Source: Caldisericota bacterium
Lineage (GTDB): Bacteria > Caldisericota > Caldisericia > UBA6126
Reading direction: 5' to 3'
DNA: 40,029 bases
NCBI GenBank assembly: GCA_003566815.1
Contig: PXBT01000218.1
Span: 1-40,029, forward strand
Shown: in pieces, positions 28,913 to 38,394 of the stretch
Numbering within the stretch: the stretch's first letter is position 1
How the letters are laid out: each line of letters starts with the position of its first letter
Made by a program: the position numbers and the translations under genes
The notes under the pieces: model-generated
Databases searched by the model: none
Told to the model about the DNA's origin: nothing
What the model saw: the letters and a program-made list of their open reading frames with translations, nothing else

Positions 28913-30205
28913 ATGAAAAAAAATAAAAAATTAATGGTATTTTTATTGCTTATATTATGGTTTGCTCTTCTCTTTCCATCAGCTCTACTTTCTATTTCAG
29001 AAAATAAAATAAACCTACTGCACCCAAAATATCCTCATTTGTATATTTCTATCAAATCACCAAATTCTCTTGAACCTGACTTGAGGTTTTTCTTAAATAA
29101 GCACGCACTAAGCTCAATTGAAAAAACAGTTATCACGCCTTCAAACAAGCCGCCAAAATGGATTATACTTATTGATAATTCGGCCAACTATATTAATCGA
29201 TCATCAATAGGCAAGCGTAATCATTTATTGCTTGAATTATCTCATTATTTCAACAGAGAGCCCTCGTCTTTTCTTTTTTCATATTTAGTCAGCGATAGAA
29301 TCACCCCCTTTGACATGAAGAGAGAAAGTATTTTTTCGCTTCAGCCTCCTCGCGTCAACACTTCAAGAATAATTGATGCCATCATTATCAGCAACCAGCA
29401 AATTCGTACAAAATACCCTGAAGCAAATCCTATTATCATCATTGTAGGTTCAGGAAAAATAAATCATAACATAGAGTACGACTTTCTACCTCATTGTCCC
29501 ATTTTTTATTTGACTCCTGCCAATCATACTCTTGACCACGAACTATTGCGCTTTATGATAAAATCTTCAGGTGGCAGTATGCTCACAATCCCTGAAACCA
29601 TTGAAAGTGAATTGCTGCTGCAGAAACTTTCCCAATCTTATAATCAACCATATTTATACACGGCTCAATTCTCTATCCCTTTGTTATCTTACCGACCTTT
29701 CAACGATCTCGAGATATTGGGTTCAGAACAATCAATGCAAATTGGTTTTCCTGCTCTTCCTTTATATCTATTGATTGCATTACCAAGCATTTCTGCCATT
29801 TTAGCTTTTATCATCTTTCTTTTCTTGAAATGGGCAAAAGGGTTGAGTAAAAGAAAAAGAGAAAGGAAAAATCAGCAGGAATTTTCGACTGCTTTTTTAA
29901 AAATTCTACTTAATGGAGAGCATTTTGAAATCAGGATTTCATCCTGTGAATTTTTTATCGGTAATTCAAAAAATTGTGATTATATCATTGATGACTTTGA
30001 ATTATCAGCAACACATTGTATGATAAAGGAGAGGAATGGCAATCATAAAATTATTGATTTAGATAGCCGAAATGGAGTATATGTAAATGGGAAAAAGATC
30101 AAGCAGTGGGCATTGCAAGATAAAGATATGATTGAAATAGGTAATTCCTGCTTAATTTACCAAAGAGGATCTATAAAGTATGTTTCTAAAAGCAAAATTT
30201 TATAA
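28913..30205 (+). CDS. Membrane protein with extracytoplasmic VWA-like domain and cytosolic FHA domain
   Basis: 430 residues. Signal peptide or first TM (9-28); a VWA-like domain with WIILIDNSAN, in which the metal site DxSxS is degenerate (DNSAN), and IIIIVGSGK; one transmembrane segment (about 287-309); a basic KRKRERK stretch; then an FHA domain (about 333-425: FFIGNSKNCDYIIDD, ELSATHCMI, DLDSRNGVYVNGKKI). The usual GR of FHA is GN and SRxH is SATH, so phosphothreonine binding through the conserved Arg seems lost. No Shine-Dalgarno precedes the ATG; TACAAT lies 8 nt before it, so the mRNA may be nearly leaderless. It overlaps the next gene by 26 nt. Function unknown; surface sensing linked to a cytosolic partner is inference. 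Confidence 0.75.
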   Translation: MKKNKKLMVFLLLILWFALLFPSALLSISENKINLLHPKYPHLYISIKSPNSLEPDLRFFLNKHALSSIEKTVITPSNKPPKWIILIDNSANYINRSSIGKRNHLLLELSHYFNREPSSFLFSYLVSDRITPFDMKRESIFSLQPPRVNTSRIIDAIIISNQQIRTKYPEANPIIIIVGSGKINHNIEYDFLPHCPIFYLTPANHTLDHELLRFMIKSSGGSMLTIPETIESELLLQKLSQSYNQPYLYTAQFSIPLLSYRPFNDLEILGSEQSMQIGFPALPLYLLIALPSISAILAFIIFLFLKWAKGLSKRKRERKNQQEFSTAFLKILLNGEHFEIRISSCEFFIGNSKNCDYIIDDFELSATHCMIKERNGNHKIIDLDSRNGVYVNGKKIKQWALQDKDMIEIGNSCLIYQRGSIKYVSKSKIL

Positions 30206-31889
30206 CAGAAACCATAGATTCTTTGTCTATATTTCTCTACTTATAATTTTTATGTTTTTATTTACATCTTTATCTTATGCTTCTCTTGACCATCATTATT
30301 TTAAAACACATGCAAAGTCGGTGCCGTTTTATTCATTTACTGATGAAATAGTATATCATGCCTTGTCCAACAATGGAGAAAAATTGATCATTTGTTCCAA
30401 AGGTCACATTAACGAACAGTTAGCCTTTTTTGTTGCCAAAAGTAATGGCACTGGATTGACTCATATTTTTTCCACTGGATACTATAATTTTGGGAATGAA
30501 GAAATATATTTTATGCCGCTAAATATACCTCCAGCCATCAGTGGAAATGGAGAGCTGGTTGTTTTAGCTGTCCGAGCCGTGTTGGACATTAACCGAAGAA
30601 ATGACTTTATTATGACCTACAATACACGAAGCCATCGTAGAAACTTCTTTCAACTTCGCTTGCTTATTCCTGGCACCAATTATGCTGTTTTTCCTGAGCT
30701 TGGTTTTGATGATCCCATATTTTCAATGGATTATAATGGAACCATTATGGTGAGCCAAATCGAAATAGGAATCGAATCTCCAGCTTGCTCTGCATATGAT
30801 ACTGCTATCCTCTTATCAAATACAGATGGCTCAAATCAACGAATTCTCGTAGGCCCGGAAGATTTTCTTCGTTCAAGTTGCTCTTTTCGATGGAAAGACT
30901 ATCCCAAATCTCCTCACCAACCTCAATTAACAAGAGATGGAAGCAGAGTTGTATTCTATGGTCAAGTTTTTGGGGCAAGAGACCCTTATGATAAAGTGGG
31001 TGAAATTTTTGTCATCAATTCCAATAAAACCAATCTCAGACAGCTAACCTTTTCTCGAAGGGATGAGATCAAGCCTGAAGCATTGGGTTCATTTTGCCTT
31101 AACTATTTTGGAAGCAGAATCTTTTACAAACGATACTACCAACAGCAATACTACATTTCTTCCATAAGTATCGACGGGGGTATCCCTCAAAACCATGTTC
31201 ATGTAAAAGAAAGTTCAAATTTTTTAATAAGTGGGGATGGAAGAAGAATATTTTATATTGATGAAAACCTGAATAACAGCCTTGTCTATTTTGATATTAG
31301 TAAAGAAATGATTGTATTAACTTTGGATAAATCATGGAGCGGAAAACCAGGCAGATTTGGTCTGCTTGAAAATATTTCCAATGAATCTTTGGCATCATCC
31401 ACCATAACAGGCTTTTTAGGCAATCAGCTTGTATTAAAAACCCATTTTGGCATTAATCACTGGATAGTCAGTCTTTCTATAGATCCAGATATCCTGGTGC
31501 CACAGCAAATTCATTTGATTTTTCAAATGAATGCCCCCGTTTATATTATTAATGACAGGAGGATTTCTCTTCCATCACCAGCATACATAAAAAATCATCG
31601 AGCAATGATACCGCTATCCATTGTTTCCAAACATTTTGGTTTTAAAATGGAAATATTTTCTGCACAAGGTCAAGCCATTCTTAGATTCAATGGTAATTTT
31701 TTACAAATAACACAAGGAAGTCAAAATGCTTTCTTTAATGGTCAAACTATACCCATTGATCCTCCAGTAGAAGTAAAAGGCAGAGAGTTCTTTATTCCAG
31801 CCAGTTTTTTTAGAGACTATGCTCAACTGACTCTCATATGGAATAACACAGAGCAAACGATTGAGATTATTCGCAAAAAAATATCATAA
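30180..31889 (+). CDS. Secreted beta-propeller (TolB-like) protein with C-terminal stalk domain
   Basis: 569 residues. Signal peptide (about 13-35, ending SYAS). Residues 50-440 contain TolB/WD-type blades built on SxDG motifs (ALSNNGEKLII, AISGNGELVVLA, LTRDGSRVVFYG, LISGDGRRIFYI) and the strand INSNKTNLRQLT. The last ~110 residues are one copper-amine-oxidase-N-terminal stalk domain (YIINDRRI, AYIKNHRAMIPLSIVSKHF, WNNTEQTIEII), the module also found at 21841. It should act outside the membrane, probably binding protein or polysaccharide. Overlap with the VWA-FHA gene and a 6-nt gap to the heparinase-like gene indicate one operon. Confidence 0.8.
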   Translation: MFLKAKFYNRNHRFFVYISLLIIFMFLFTSLSYASLDHHYFKTHAKSVPFYSFTDEIVYHALSNNGEKLIICSKGHINEQLAFFVAKSNGTGLTHIFSTGYYNFGNEEIYFMPLNIPPAISGNGELVVLAVRAVLDINRRNDFIMTYNTRSHRRNFFQLRLLIPGTNYAVFPELGFDDPIFSMDYNGTIMVSQIEIGIESPACSAYDTAILLSNTDGSNQRILVGPEDFLRSSCSFRWKDYPKSPHQPQLTRDGSRVVFYGQVFGARDPYDKVGEIFVINSNKTNLRQLTFSRRDEIKPEALGSFCLNYFGSRIFYKRYYQQQYYISSISIDGGIPQNHVHVKESSNFLISGDGRRIFYIDENLNNSLVYFDISKEMIVLTLDKSWSGKPGRFGLLENISNESLASSTITGFLGNQLVLKTHFGINHWIVSLSIDPDILVPQQIHLIFQMNAPVYIINDRRISLPSPAYIKNHRAMIPLSIVSKHFGFKMEIFSAQGQAILRFNGNFLQITQGSQNAFFNGQTIPIDPPVEVKGREFFIPASFFRDYAQLTLIWNNTEQTIEIIRKKIS

Positions 31890-31895
31890 AAAACA

Positions 31896-34658
31896 ATGAA
31901 AAAGACTATCAAAATTCTTCTCTTTCTTCTTGCTGGAATCTTAATTACAGGATCTATACCTTCACATTATTTAACTGCATCTCCACTGACAGAATTAATG
32001 ACTATCCCATTACAAAATGAATATTGGGCAGGCACAGGAAAAATAAATTTTGAAATAGACCCCCAGACTCAAAAACCTTATATTGAATGGAAGCCTTTGA
32101 AGAAAAACTCTTTTCTGGTTTGTCGTCTTCCTTTTTCCAACATTCATTCTTTTAATCATCTTGAAATTGAGCTCAACTCGCTCAAACCATCCAATGCCTG
32201 GTTTTTCATTTACTTGCACGACAATCATCATCGATCAGCTATGACTTATTTTCAGCTGGAAGGGAATACATCATATCAATTGGAGCTTTCTTTTCAAATT
32301 CTTTTTTCATCTTTTGCTTATGATAAAAATTTTGACTGGAATCAGGTTCAATCGCTTTCTTTTCTATCCCATCCTTCTGCAAACCTGAGCATCCATCAAA
32401 CTCACCTGCAAATTAAAAATATTAAATGGTCTCGCCAAGATAAACTGCAATCCGATTTTGAACTACCTCTTAATCAACCTGTTACAGCTCCTGTTTTATT
32501 GAATCATTTGCTATGGAACAATATCAAAAAAGAAATTGGCAACCACCCCGATGAAACACTTAGAGAAGCTTTGAGGAGGATTAATCGTAGTTCAATTCAA
32601 GCTCGCATTAACAAGAACCCATCTTTGGAAGTTTTAAGGAATGCAGCTATAGGTCTTGAATTGCTTGATATAGAGCTTACGCTATCAGAACTGATAGAAA
32701 AAACAATGTCCTACGATGCTCTATATTGGAAAGAGTTATATCTGCAAAATGATATTTTAGTGCAGGAAGAAGCCCTATACTTTCTTCAAATATATGAAAT
32801 TCTGATCCCATTTATAATGCAAAATGATAAGTATTTGCAATTTTTTGCTGAAATTATGAAATGTATTGCTGAAATTCAACAAGAAACCATGTTGTATTGG
32901 ATTGATTTCTACCCTTTTGGGCAAGGTAATAATCATGTAACCAGACCAGCATGTATCCTGGGCATTATCGCACTATTATATCCTTATGAAAGCCCTATGC
33001 GTAATGAATGGATCAATTTTAGTCTCCATGTTTTAAACTACTACATTGATTTTCAGATTTCGACAGAAGGAGTTTTGAATGAAGGTACGCATTATTATGT
33101 TTACCTTATGGAAACATTGTCATATTTTGCTTACTATCTTTCTGCTACCGTTGATCTTAATATATTTTATGATTTTCCTTTTTCAGAAAAACTCCAAAAG
33201 ATGGTAAAATGGACCCACTTGATTGAAACACCTCAGGGATACTTACCTTGTATAGATGATTCCTGGCCTACAGGAGTTGTTTTTCCTAAAAAATATTTAA
33301 AGCCTTTTTTTGAGCAAGACAAGCAAGATTATTTTTGGTATCATAATCAAGAGCCATGGAATCTGCTTAAAGGATCCTACTTTCCTCTTTATCTTATCAA
33401 TGCTGTATCAACATCACCTGATCCATCCAAAAAAAACCTGCCCTCTCATAATGCTTTTATTTCTGACAGTCAGGTAGCTTTTAGGGTCAATGGTAATAAT
33501 AACAGCTATTATCTCTTTATAAGCGGAAAAAATATGTTTTCCCTACATGAACATGATAGCGCAGGCACTTTTCAATATTTTATTAATGATTATCCACTCA
33601 TGACTGTCAGCGGTTATGGTCCCAAAGGATGGGCATCAAAGCATCGAGAGTATTATGTTAGCGGCGAAGCGCACAATACCTTTATGATTGAAGGTTATGC
33701 CCCAAAAGGGTTTTATAATGGCGGCACAGGCCCCATCGATACAACTGTGCTCGAAAGCTGGCAAGACAAAGCCCAGGCAAGCTATGCTCATTTAAACATT
33801 GGGTGGGATATTCGATTCCCTGAAGTTTCTCATCTTCGCCACTGGGTAATGCTTCCTGATTATGGAGAAATCAATGGCAGTCTGATTATATTTGACCAGC
33901 TTCTTTCACCATCCCATCGATCATATCAAGCAAATCTTCATCCCACAGGAGAGATTCTTTTTCAAAATCAAAATCAACTTTTTTTTAAAACTATGGACAC
34001 TTCAAAAAATAATGTTGCAAGAATTTTTCATAATCAACCATGGGAAAGAATAATTCAATCAGGTTATCATTCCGATTATTGGGGAAAAGAGCATGAAAAA
34101 AAATACATTCAACTTCTTAACCACGACTCCAATACTTTTCTTGCAACCCATATCCAGCCTTTAACCTGCCCCATAGATCCTGGCGTCATTGAAACCCATC
34201 ACAATCATTCTTTTGCTGATGAATTTATCATTCAACATACGCTTTCAGAACCACTTGAAGATCTATTCCATATTAACCCGTACAGACTGATACATCAAAC
34301 CTCACGAATGGGATCCAATGCAAGCTTTTCTCATATTCGTCATAACCAAAAAGAAATGAGAGTGGAGCAATGTTATCTTAAAGAAGGTACTTTTTTAAAT
34401 TTTGGCAACAAAAACATTATTCACGCTCAATCTCCGCTGACGCTCTCTTATTCTCGAGATTCCCATCAAAATATCTATAATATGACCTACCAGTCCGTAC
34501 ATGAAAAGGTGAAAATATTTTTTTACAACACACAGGTGCAGGAGATTATATGGAACGATCAATTATTGTCTTTTGAACGATTTAATGATCGTATCAGTTT
34601 TATTTTGCCCAAGGGATATCATATGCTTCAATTGCGATATGATCCTGGAAAGGAGTAA
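31896..34658 (+). CDS. Secreted heparinase II/III-like polysaccharide lyase family protein
   Basis: 920 residues. Signal peptide (4-28). An N-terminal beta-sandwich-like region (about 35-185) precedes an alpha-helical domain (about 190-500: EGVLNEGTHYYVYLMETLSYFAYYL region typical of the alpha/alpha toroid). A heparinase II/III beta domain follows (about 510-700: SLHEHDSAGTFQYFIND, GEAHNTFMIEGYAPKGF). The His/Asp (HEHD) and HNT motifs match the conserved core. Family members cleave uronic-acid polysaccharides such as heparin or alginate; the substrate here is unknown and could be the cell's own envelope or biofilm glycan. The ribosome site is poor, fitting translational coupling to the gene 6 nt upstream. 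nadA follows after 5 nt, without a terminator. Confidence 0.8.
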   Translation: MKKTIKILLFLLAGILITGSIPSHYLTASPLTELMTIPLQNEYWAGTGKINFEIDPQTQKPYIEWKPLKKNSFLVCRLPFSNIHSFNHLEIELNSLKPSNAWFFIYLHDNHHRSAMTYFQLEGNTSYQLELSFQILFSSFAYDKNFDWNQVQSLSFLSHPSANLSIHQTHLQIKNIKWSRQDKLQSDFELPLNQPVTAPVLLNHLLWNNIKKEIGNHPDETLREALRRINRSSIQARINKNPSLEVLRNAAIGLELLDIELTLSELIEKTMSYDALYWKELYLQNDILVQEEALYFLQIYEILIPFIMQNDKYLQFFAEIMKCIAEIQQETMLYWIDFYPFGQGNNHVTRPACILGIIALLYPYESPMRNEWINFSLHVLNYYIDFQISTEGVLNEGTHYYVYLMETLSYFAYYLSATVDLNIFYDFPFSEKLQKMVKWTHLIETPQGYLPCIDDSWPTGVVFPKKYLKPFFEQDKQDYFWYHNQEPWNLLKGSYFPLYLINAVSTSPDPSKKNLPSHNAFISDSQVAFRVNGNNNSYYLFISGKNMFSLHEHDSAGTFQYFINDYPLMTVSGYGPKGWASKHREYYVSGEAHNTFMIEGYAPKGFYNGGTGPIDTTVLESWQDKAQASYAHLNIGWDIRFPEVSHLRHWVMLPDYGEINGSLIIFDQLLSPSHRSYQANLHPTGEILFQNQNQLFFKTMDTSKNNVARIFHNQPWERIIQSGYHSDYWGKEHEKKYIQLLNHDSNTFLATHIQPLTCPIDPGVIETHHNHSFADEFIIQHTLSEPLEDLFHINPYRLIHQTSRMGSNASFSHIRHNQKEMRVEQCYLKEGTFLNFGNKNIIHAQSPLTLSYSRDSHQNIYNMTYQSVHEKVKIFFYNTQVQEIIWNDQLLSFERFNDRISFILPKGYHMLQLRYDPGKE

Positions 34659-34663
34659 CTAAA

Positions 34664-35575
34664 ATGAATCAACAGCAAATATGGGGCGAAGAGATCAAAC
34701 AATGGAAAAAAGATAAGAATGCAATTATTTTGGCCCATAACTACCAGATTCCGGAAATTCAAGACATTGGTGATTTTATTGGCGACTCTTTAGACTTAAG
34801 TAAAAAAGCTGCTGAAACCAATGCTGATATAATCGTTTTCTGTGGGGTTACATTTATGGCAGAAACTGCAAAAATATTGGCTCCCAAAAAAATGGTTTTA
34901 CTGCCCTCAAAACATGCTGGATGCCCCATGGCTGACATGATTGAACCTCATGATGTATTAAAATTAAAACAAGAACATCCCGGAGTCCCTGTAGTATGCT
35001 ATGTAAACTCAAGTGCTGAAGTAAAAGCAGTTTCAGATATATGCTGCACATCAGCCAATGCGATAAATGTGGTCAATTCCCTGGATTCAAAAAAAATAAT
35101 ATTTATTCCTGATGAAGGGCTGGGGAGCTATGTTGCTGAACATTGTTCCAAAGAAGTAATTTTATTCCCTGGCTATTGCGCTACACACTATATGATAAAA
35201 AAAGAAGAAGTGGAAAAAGCAAGAAAGCTTCACCCGAATGCACCTGTGATCGTTCATCCTGAATGCCGAAAAGAAGTGAGAGATGCGAGCGATATAGTTG
35301 CAGGCACAGGAAAAATGATCACATTGATTAAAGATCATTCTTCCAATGAATTCATTATTGGGACTGAAGAAGGCATGATTTATCGACTTGAAACCTTGTT
35401 CCCGGAGAAAAAGTTTTATCTTATGAGTTCGAAACTTTATTGCGTCAATATGAAAAAAACAACCTTGGAACACGTTCGAAATGCTTTATTGCATCATCAG
35501 CACGAAATGATGCTTCCCGAACCATTAATGGAAGAGGCAGGAGAATCAATAAAAAAAATGCTCATGGTTGGCTAA
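34664..35575 (+). CDS. nadA: Quinolinate synthase A
   Basis: Condenses iminoaspartate with dihydroxyacetone phosphate to quinolinate using a 4Fe-4S cluster. 303 residues, the short three-domain form. The likely cluster ligands are Cys87 (AGCPMA), Cys172 (FPGYCATH) and Cys260 (LYCVNMKKTTLE). Other family motifs: LAHNYQIPEIQDIGDFIGDS, FCGVTFMAETAK, YVNSSAEVKAVSD, CCTSANA and VHPEC. GGAG 8 nt upstream supports the ATG. nadB starts 3 nt after its stop. The gene also directly follows the heparinase-like gene, so it may be transcribed from that operon; no separate promoter could be placed. Confidence 0.97.
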   Translation: MNQQQIWGEEIKQWKKDKNAIILAHNYQIPEIQDIGDFIGDSLDLSKKAAETNADIIVFCGVTFMAETAKILAPKKMVLLPSKHAGCPMADMIEPHDVLKLKQEHPGVPVVCYVNSSAEVKAVSDICCTSANAINVVNSLDSKKIIFIPDEGLGSYVAEHCSKEVILFPGYCATHYMIKKEEVEKARKLHPNAPVIVHPECRKEVRDASDIVAGTGKMITLIKDHSSNEFIIGTEEGMIYRLETLFPEKKFYLMSSKLYCVNMKKTTLEHVRNALLHHQHEMMLPEPLMEEAGESIKKMLMVG

Positions 35576-35578
35576 TCA

Positions 35579-37162
35579 ATGACAAATGAACACTTTGATG
35601 TAATTATTGTTGGTACAGGCATTGCCGGACTAGTTACAGCTTTGTACCTTGATCCTTCAGTTAAAATCCTTGTTATTACAAAGTCATTAGCTCAACACTG
35701 TAATACCATTCGAGCAGAGGGCGGTATAGCTGCAGCCATTGGTCCCCATGACTCTCCCGAGAACCATTTTCAAGATACCCTGCGAGCAGGAAAAAAGCTC
35801 AACAATATTGAAGCGGCAAAAATTTTGGCTCATGAAATGATTGATAGAGTTCATGACCTTGACAAAATGGGTTTTCCTTTTGATAAAAACCCGGATGGAA
35901 CATTTGTTCTTGGGCTTGAGGGTTTTCATAGCCACAGGAGGATTCTTCACAGCAGAGGAGATCGTTTTGGTCAGGCTATTTTTTCTTTTTTAATGCAAAA
36001 GATTCTTCAAAGACCTTCTGTGACCATAAGAGAAAACACATGGTTTAGTGATTTTTTTCTTGACAACGGAAGATACACTGGCTGTATGGTTTATCATGAC
36101 CAGTCCTATCAAAGGATTTCTTCTTCTTTTCTTGTGTTGGGTGCAGGGGGATATTCAGGGATTTATGGCAACAGCACTGGAGAAAAAAGCTTGTATGGAG
36201 ATGTTTTAGCTCTGGGCTTCAATCGTGGAATGGATCTGGTGGATCTTGAGTTTATACAGTTTCACCCCACCGTTCTATGTAAAAAAGGATATGAGCCTTT
36301 CTTGCTCACAGAAGCTCTCAGGGGTGAGGGAGCCTTACTCATCAACAACAAACATGAAGCTTTTATGGAGCGATACCACCCAGAAAAAGAGCTTGCCTCA
36401 AGAGACATTGTCAGTAAATCTATTTTTAAAGAAATGAGTCTTCAAGGTAACGATAACATTTTTTTAGATTTGCGACCCATAGGAAAAGAAAATATTAGAA
36501 AAAAATTTCCCGGGGTATTGACCAATTGCCTCAAAAGAGGAGTTGATCCTTTTGTAGAGCCTGTCAAGATTCAACCTTCAGCACATTATACCATGGGAGG
36601 CATCCAAACTGATATTCATGCAAAAACTACTATTTCAGGTATTTATGCTGTTGGCGAGGTAGCCTGCAAAGGAATTCATGGGGCAAATCGTCTTGCATCC
36701 AATTCTTTGGCTGATGCTCTGGTTTTTGGAAAACGCGCAGCTGATAGCATAGCTTCATCCCCATTCCATAGTCAGGTTTCCCTGCCAGAACCCACAATGC
36801 CTGACAAGCTCTCAACCTTGCTGCTGCCTGAAGAATCATATATAAAATCCATGAATTGGAAATATCTTGGCATAGAACGAGAAGAAGAGCAACTTAATGA
36901 GTATCTTAACTACCTTCACCCCTATTATAGCTACTCCATGAGCTCGCTTCATCCCACCGACCAACAGTATTCAAAAAAAATGCTATGTATCACTTCATAT
37001 TTAGTATGTATTGCTGCAAAATTACGCAAAGAATCCAGAGGATGCCACCATAGATCAGATTTTCCCTGTTGTATGGAAGATTTTCAAAAATCATTGATTT
37101 TGAGTCATCAATCATACCGCAATGATCTTATTTTTAAATATGAAAAAAGAGGTTCATTATGA
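35579..37162 (+). CDS. nadB: L-aspartate oxidase
   Basis: Oxidises aspartate to iminoaspartate with FAD; in anaerobes fumarate serves as acceptor. 527 residues. FAD motif VIIVGTGIAGLVTALYL, the substrate loop CNTIRAEGGIAAAIG, HSRGDRFGQ, LEFIQFHPT, SAHYTMGGIQTD and VACKGIHGANRLASNSLADALVFG are all present. The C-terminal domain ends with RGCHHRSDFP, in which the usual RG.H.R.D sequence is preserved. Its last 4 nt overlap nadC. Translation follows nadA directly, so NadA may receive the unstable iminoaspartate from it. Confidence 0.96.
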   Translation: MTNEHFDVIIVGTGIAGLVTALYLDPSVKILVITKSLAQHCNTIRAEGGIAAAIGPHDSPENHFQDTLRAGKKLNNIEAAKILAHEMIDRVHDLDKMGFPFDKNPDGTFVLGLEGFHSHRRILHSRGDRFGQAIFSFLMQKILQRPSVTIRENTWFSDFFLDNGRYTGCMVYHDQSYQRISSSFLVLGAGGYSGIYGNSTGEKSLYGDVLALGFNRGMDLVDLEFIQFHPTVLCKKGYEPFLLTEALRGEGALLINNKHEAFMERYHPEKELASRDIVSKSIFKEMSLQGNDNIFLDLRPIGKENIRKKFPGVLTNCLKRGVDPFVEPVKIQPSAHYTMGGIQTDIHAKTTISGIYAVGEVACKGIHGANRLASNSLADALVFGKRAADSIASSPFHSQVSLPEPTMPDKLSTLLLPEESYIKSMNWKYLGIEREEEQLNEYLNYLHPYYSYSMSSLHPTDQQYSKKMLCITSYLVCIAAKLRKESRGCHHRSDFPCCMEDFQKSLILSHQSYRNDLIFKYEKRGSL

Positions 37163-37995
37163 TACATTTATCTAGTCAATGGATAGAAAATGCTTTTTTG
37201 GAAGATGCTCCCTTTGGGGATCCTGCCAGTGAAATGGTTGCATCAAGCATTGCAACAACTGAAGCAGAATTGATCGCTAAAGAAGAAGGGGTAATCTGCG
37301 GGACAAATCTTCTTTATCCTTTTTTCCGCTTTCTCGACCCTGAGGCAAACATAGAGATTTTCTCAACAGATGGCCAACTCATCAAACCAAATCAAAAACT
37401 TTGTACTATAAAATGCTCTCCCTATGCCATGCTTCGCACAGAACGCATTGTGCTTAACCTACTGTCATATTTATCAGGGATAGCCACAGCAACTCAAAAA
37501 TTAGCAAACATCATCGCTCCCTATGGAGTGAAGCTCCTGGACACCAGAAAAATTCTTCCACATTATCGTTTTCTTGTTAAGTATGCTGTAAGAACTGGAG
37601 GCGGTTTCAATCATCGAAATAGTTTGTCTGATCTCATTATGCTGAAGGATAATCATATTAGGGCGGCAGGAGGCATTTCTTACATATTGCAGTACTGGAA
37701 AGATCATGGCCAGCACCCCATGCTCAAAACCGAAATAGAAGTGAGAACTTTGGAGGAAGCGCTTGAAGCGTTGCCTTATCATCCCCATGTGCTAATGCTT
37801 GACAATTTTTCTCTCGAAAAAGCTAAAGAAGCCATTGATATTCTTAAGCAAAAAGTCGCCATCGAAGTTTCAGGGGGTATCACAGAAGAGAATATTGAAC
37901 AATATGCCAAGCTTGAGCCTGATTTTATATCAGTGGGAAGCATTACTCATTCTGTGAAAAGCATGGATTACAGCCTGAATATTATTGAACAATAG
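37159..37995 (+). CDS. nadC: Nicotinate-nucleotide pyrophosphorylase (carboxylating)
   Basis: Converts quinolinate and PRPP to nicotinate mononucleotide. 278 residues. Motifs: EDAPFGDPAS at the start, AKEEGVICG, ERIVLNLLSYLSGIAT, DTRKILPHYR (often DTRKTTPGLR), KYAVRTGGGFNHRNSLSD, MLKDNHI, EIEVRTLEEA, MLDNFS and EVSGGITEENI. It completes the de novo pathway begun by NadB and NadA, and overlaps nadB by ATGA. It is convergent with yraN, with 9 nt between the stops and no hairpin terminator seen. Confidence 0.96.
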   Translation: MIHLSSQWIENAFLEDAPFGDPASEMVASSIATTEAELIAKEEGVICGTNLLYPFFRFLDPEANIEIFSTDGQLIKPNQKLCTIKCSPYAMLRTERIVLNLLSYLSGIATATQKLANIIAPYGVKLLDTRKILPHYRFLVKYAVRTGGGFNHRNSLSDLIMLKDNHIRAAGGISYILQYWKDHGQHPMLKTEIEVRTLEEALEALPYHPHVLMLDNFSLEKAKEAIDILKQKVAIEVSGGITEENIEQYAKLEPDFISVGSITHSVKSMDYSLNIIEQ

Positions 37996-38004
37996 ATCAG
38001 ATGA

Positions 38005-38394
38005 TTAGCTTTGGTGGATGGCATGCTCATAATATTTCAGCTCTTTAATCCTATTGTTTGAGTCCAAAATCAGAGCAATCAAATCAAATTGAAAGATTGG
38101 TTTTTTACTGTTATTTACAAAATTTTCAGACAAATAAGTCCAGGCTGTTTTAATAATTTTTGTTTGTTTGCGGTAGGTATAGGATTCCACGGGATGACCA
38201 AAACTTGTTGACTTTCTTGTTTTAACCTCAATAAAATGAAGTTGATGATTCTTTCTGGCTATTATATCAATTTCTCCGAACCTGCATCGATAATTAGTAG
38301 CAACAATTTCATATTGACATTCTTTCAAATAGTTTGAGGCAATCTCTTCACCTTTTTTTCCAGTTAGATGAGGCTCATGAAAAGAGGATTGCAT
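38005..38394 (-). CDS. yraN: YraN/UPF0102 family putative endonuclease
   Basis: 129 residues. The PD-(D/E)xK-type core of this family is visible: GKKGEEIASNYL, ATNYRCRFGEIDIIARKNHQLHFIEVKTRKS and FGHPVESYTYRKQ. It is likely a Holliday-junction-resolvase-like nuclease by fold; its role is not established. Its ATG overlaps the NERD-gene stop by one base (TAATG). Position after rnhB is the common arrangement in Firmicutes. Confidence 0.92.
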   Translation of the reverse strand: MQSSFHEPHLTGKKGEEIASNYLKECQYEIVATNYRCRFGEIDIIARKNHQLHFIEVKTRKSTSFGHPVESYTYRKQTKIIKTAWTYLSENFVNNSKKPIFQFDLIALILDSNNRIKELKYYEHAIHQS

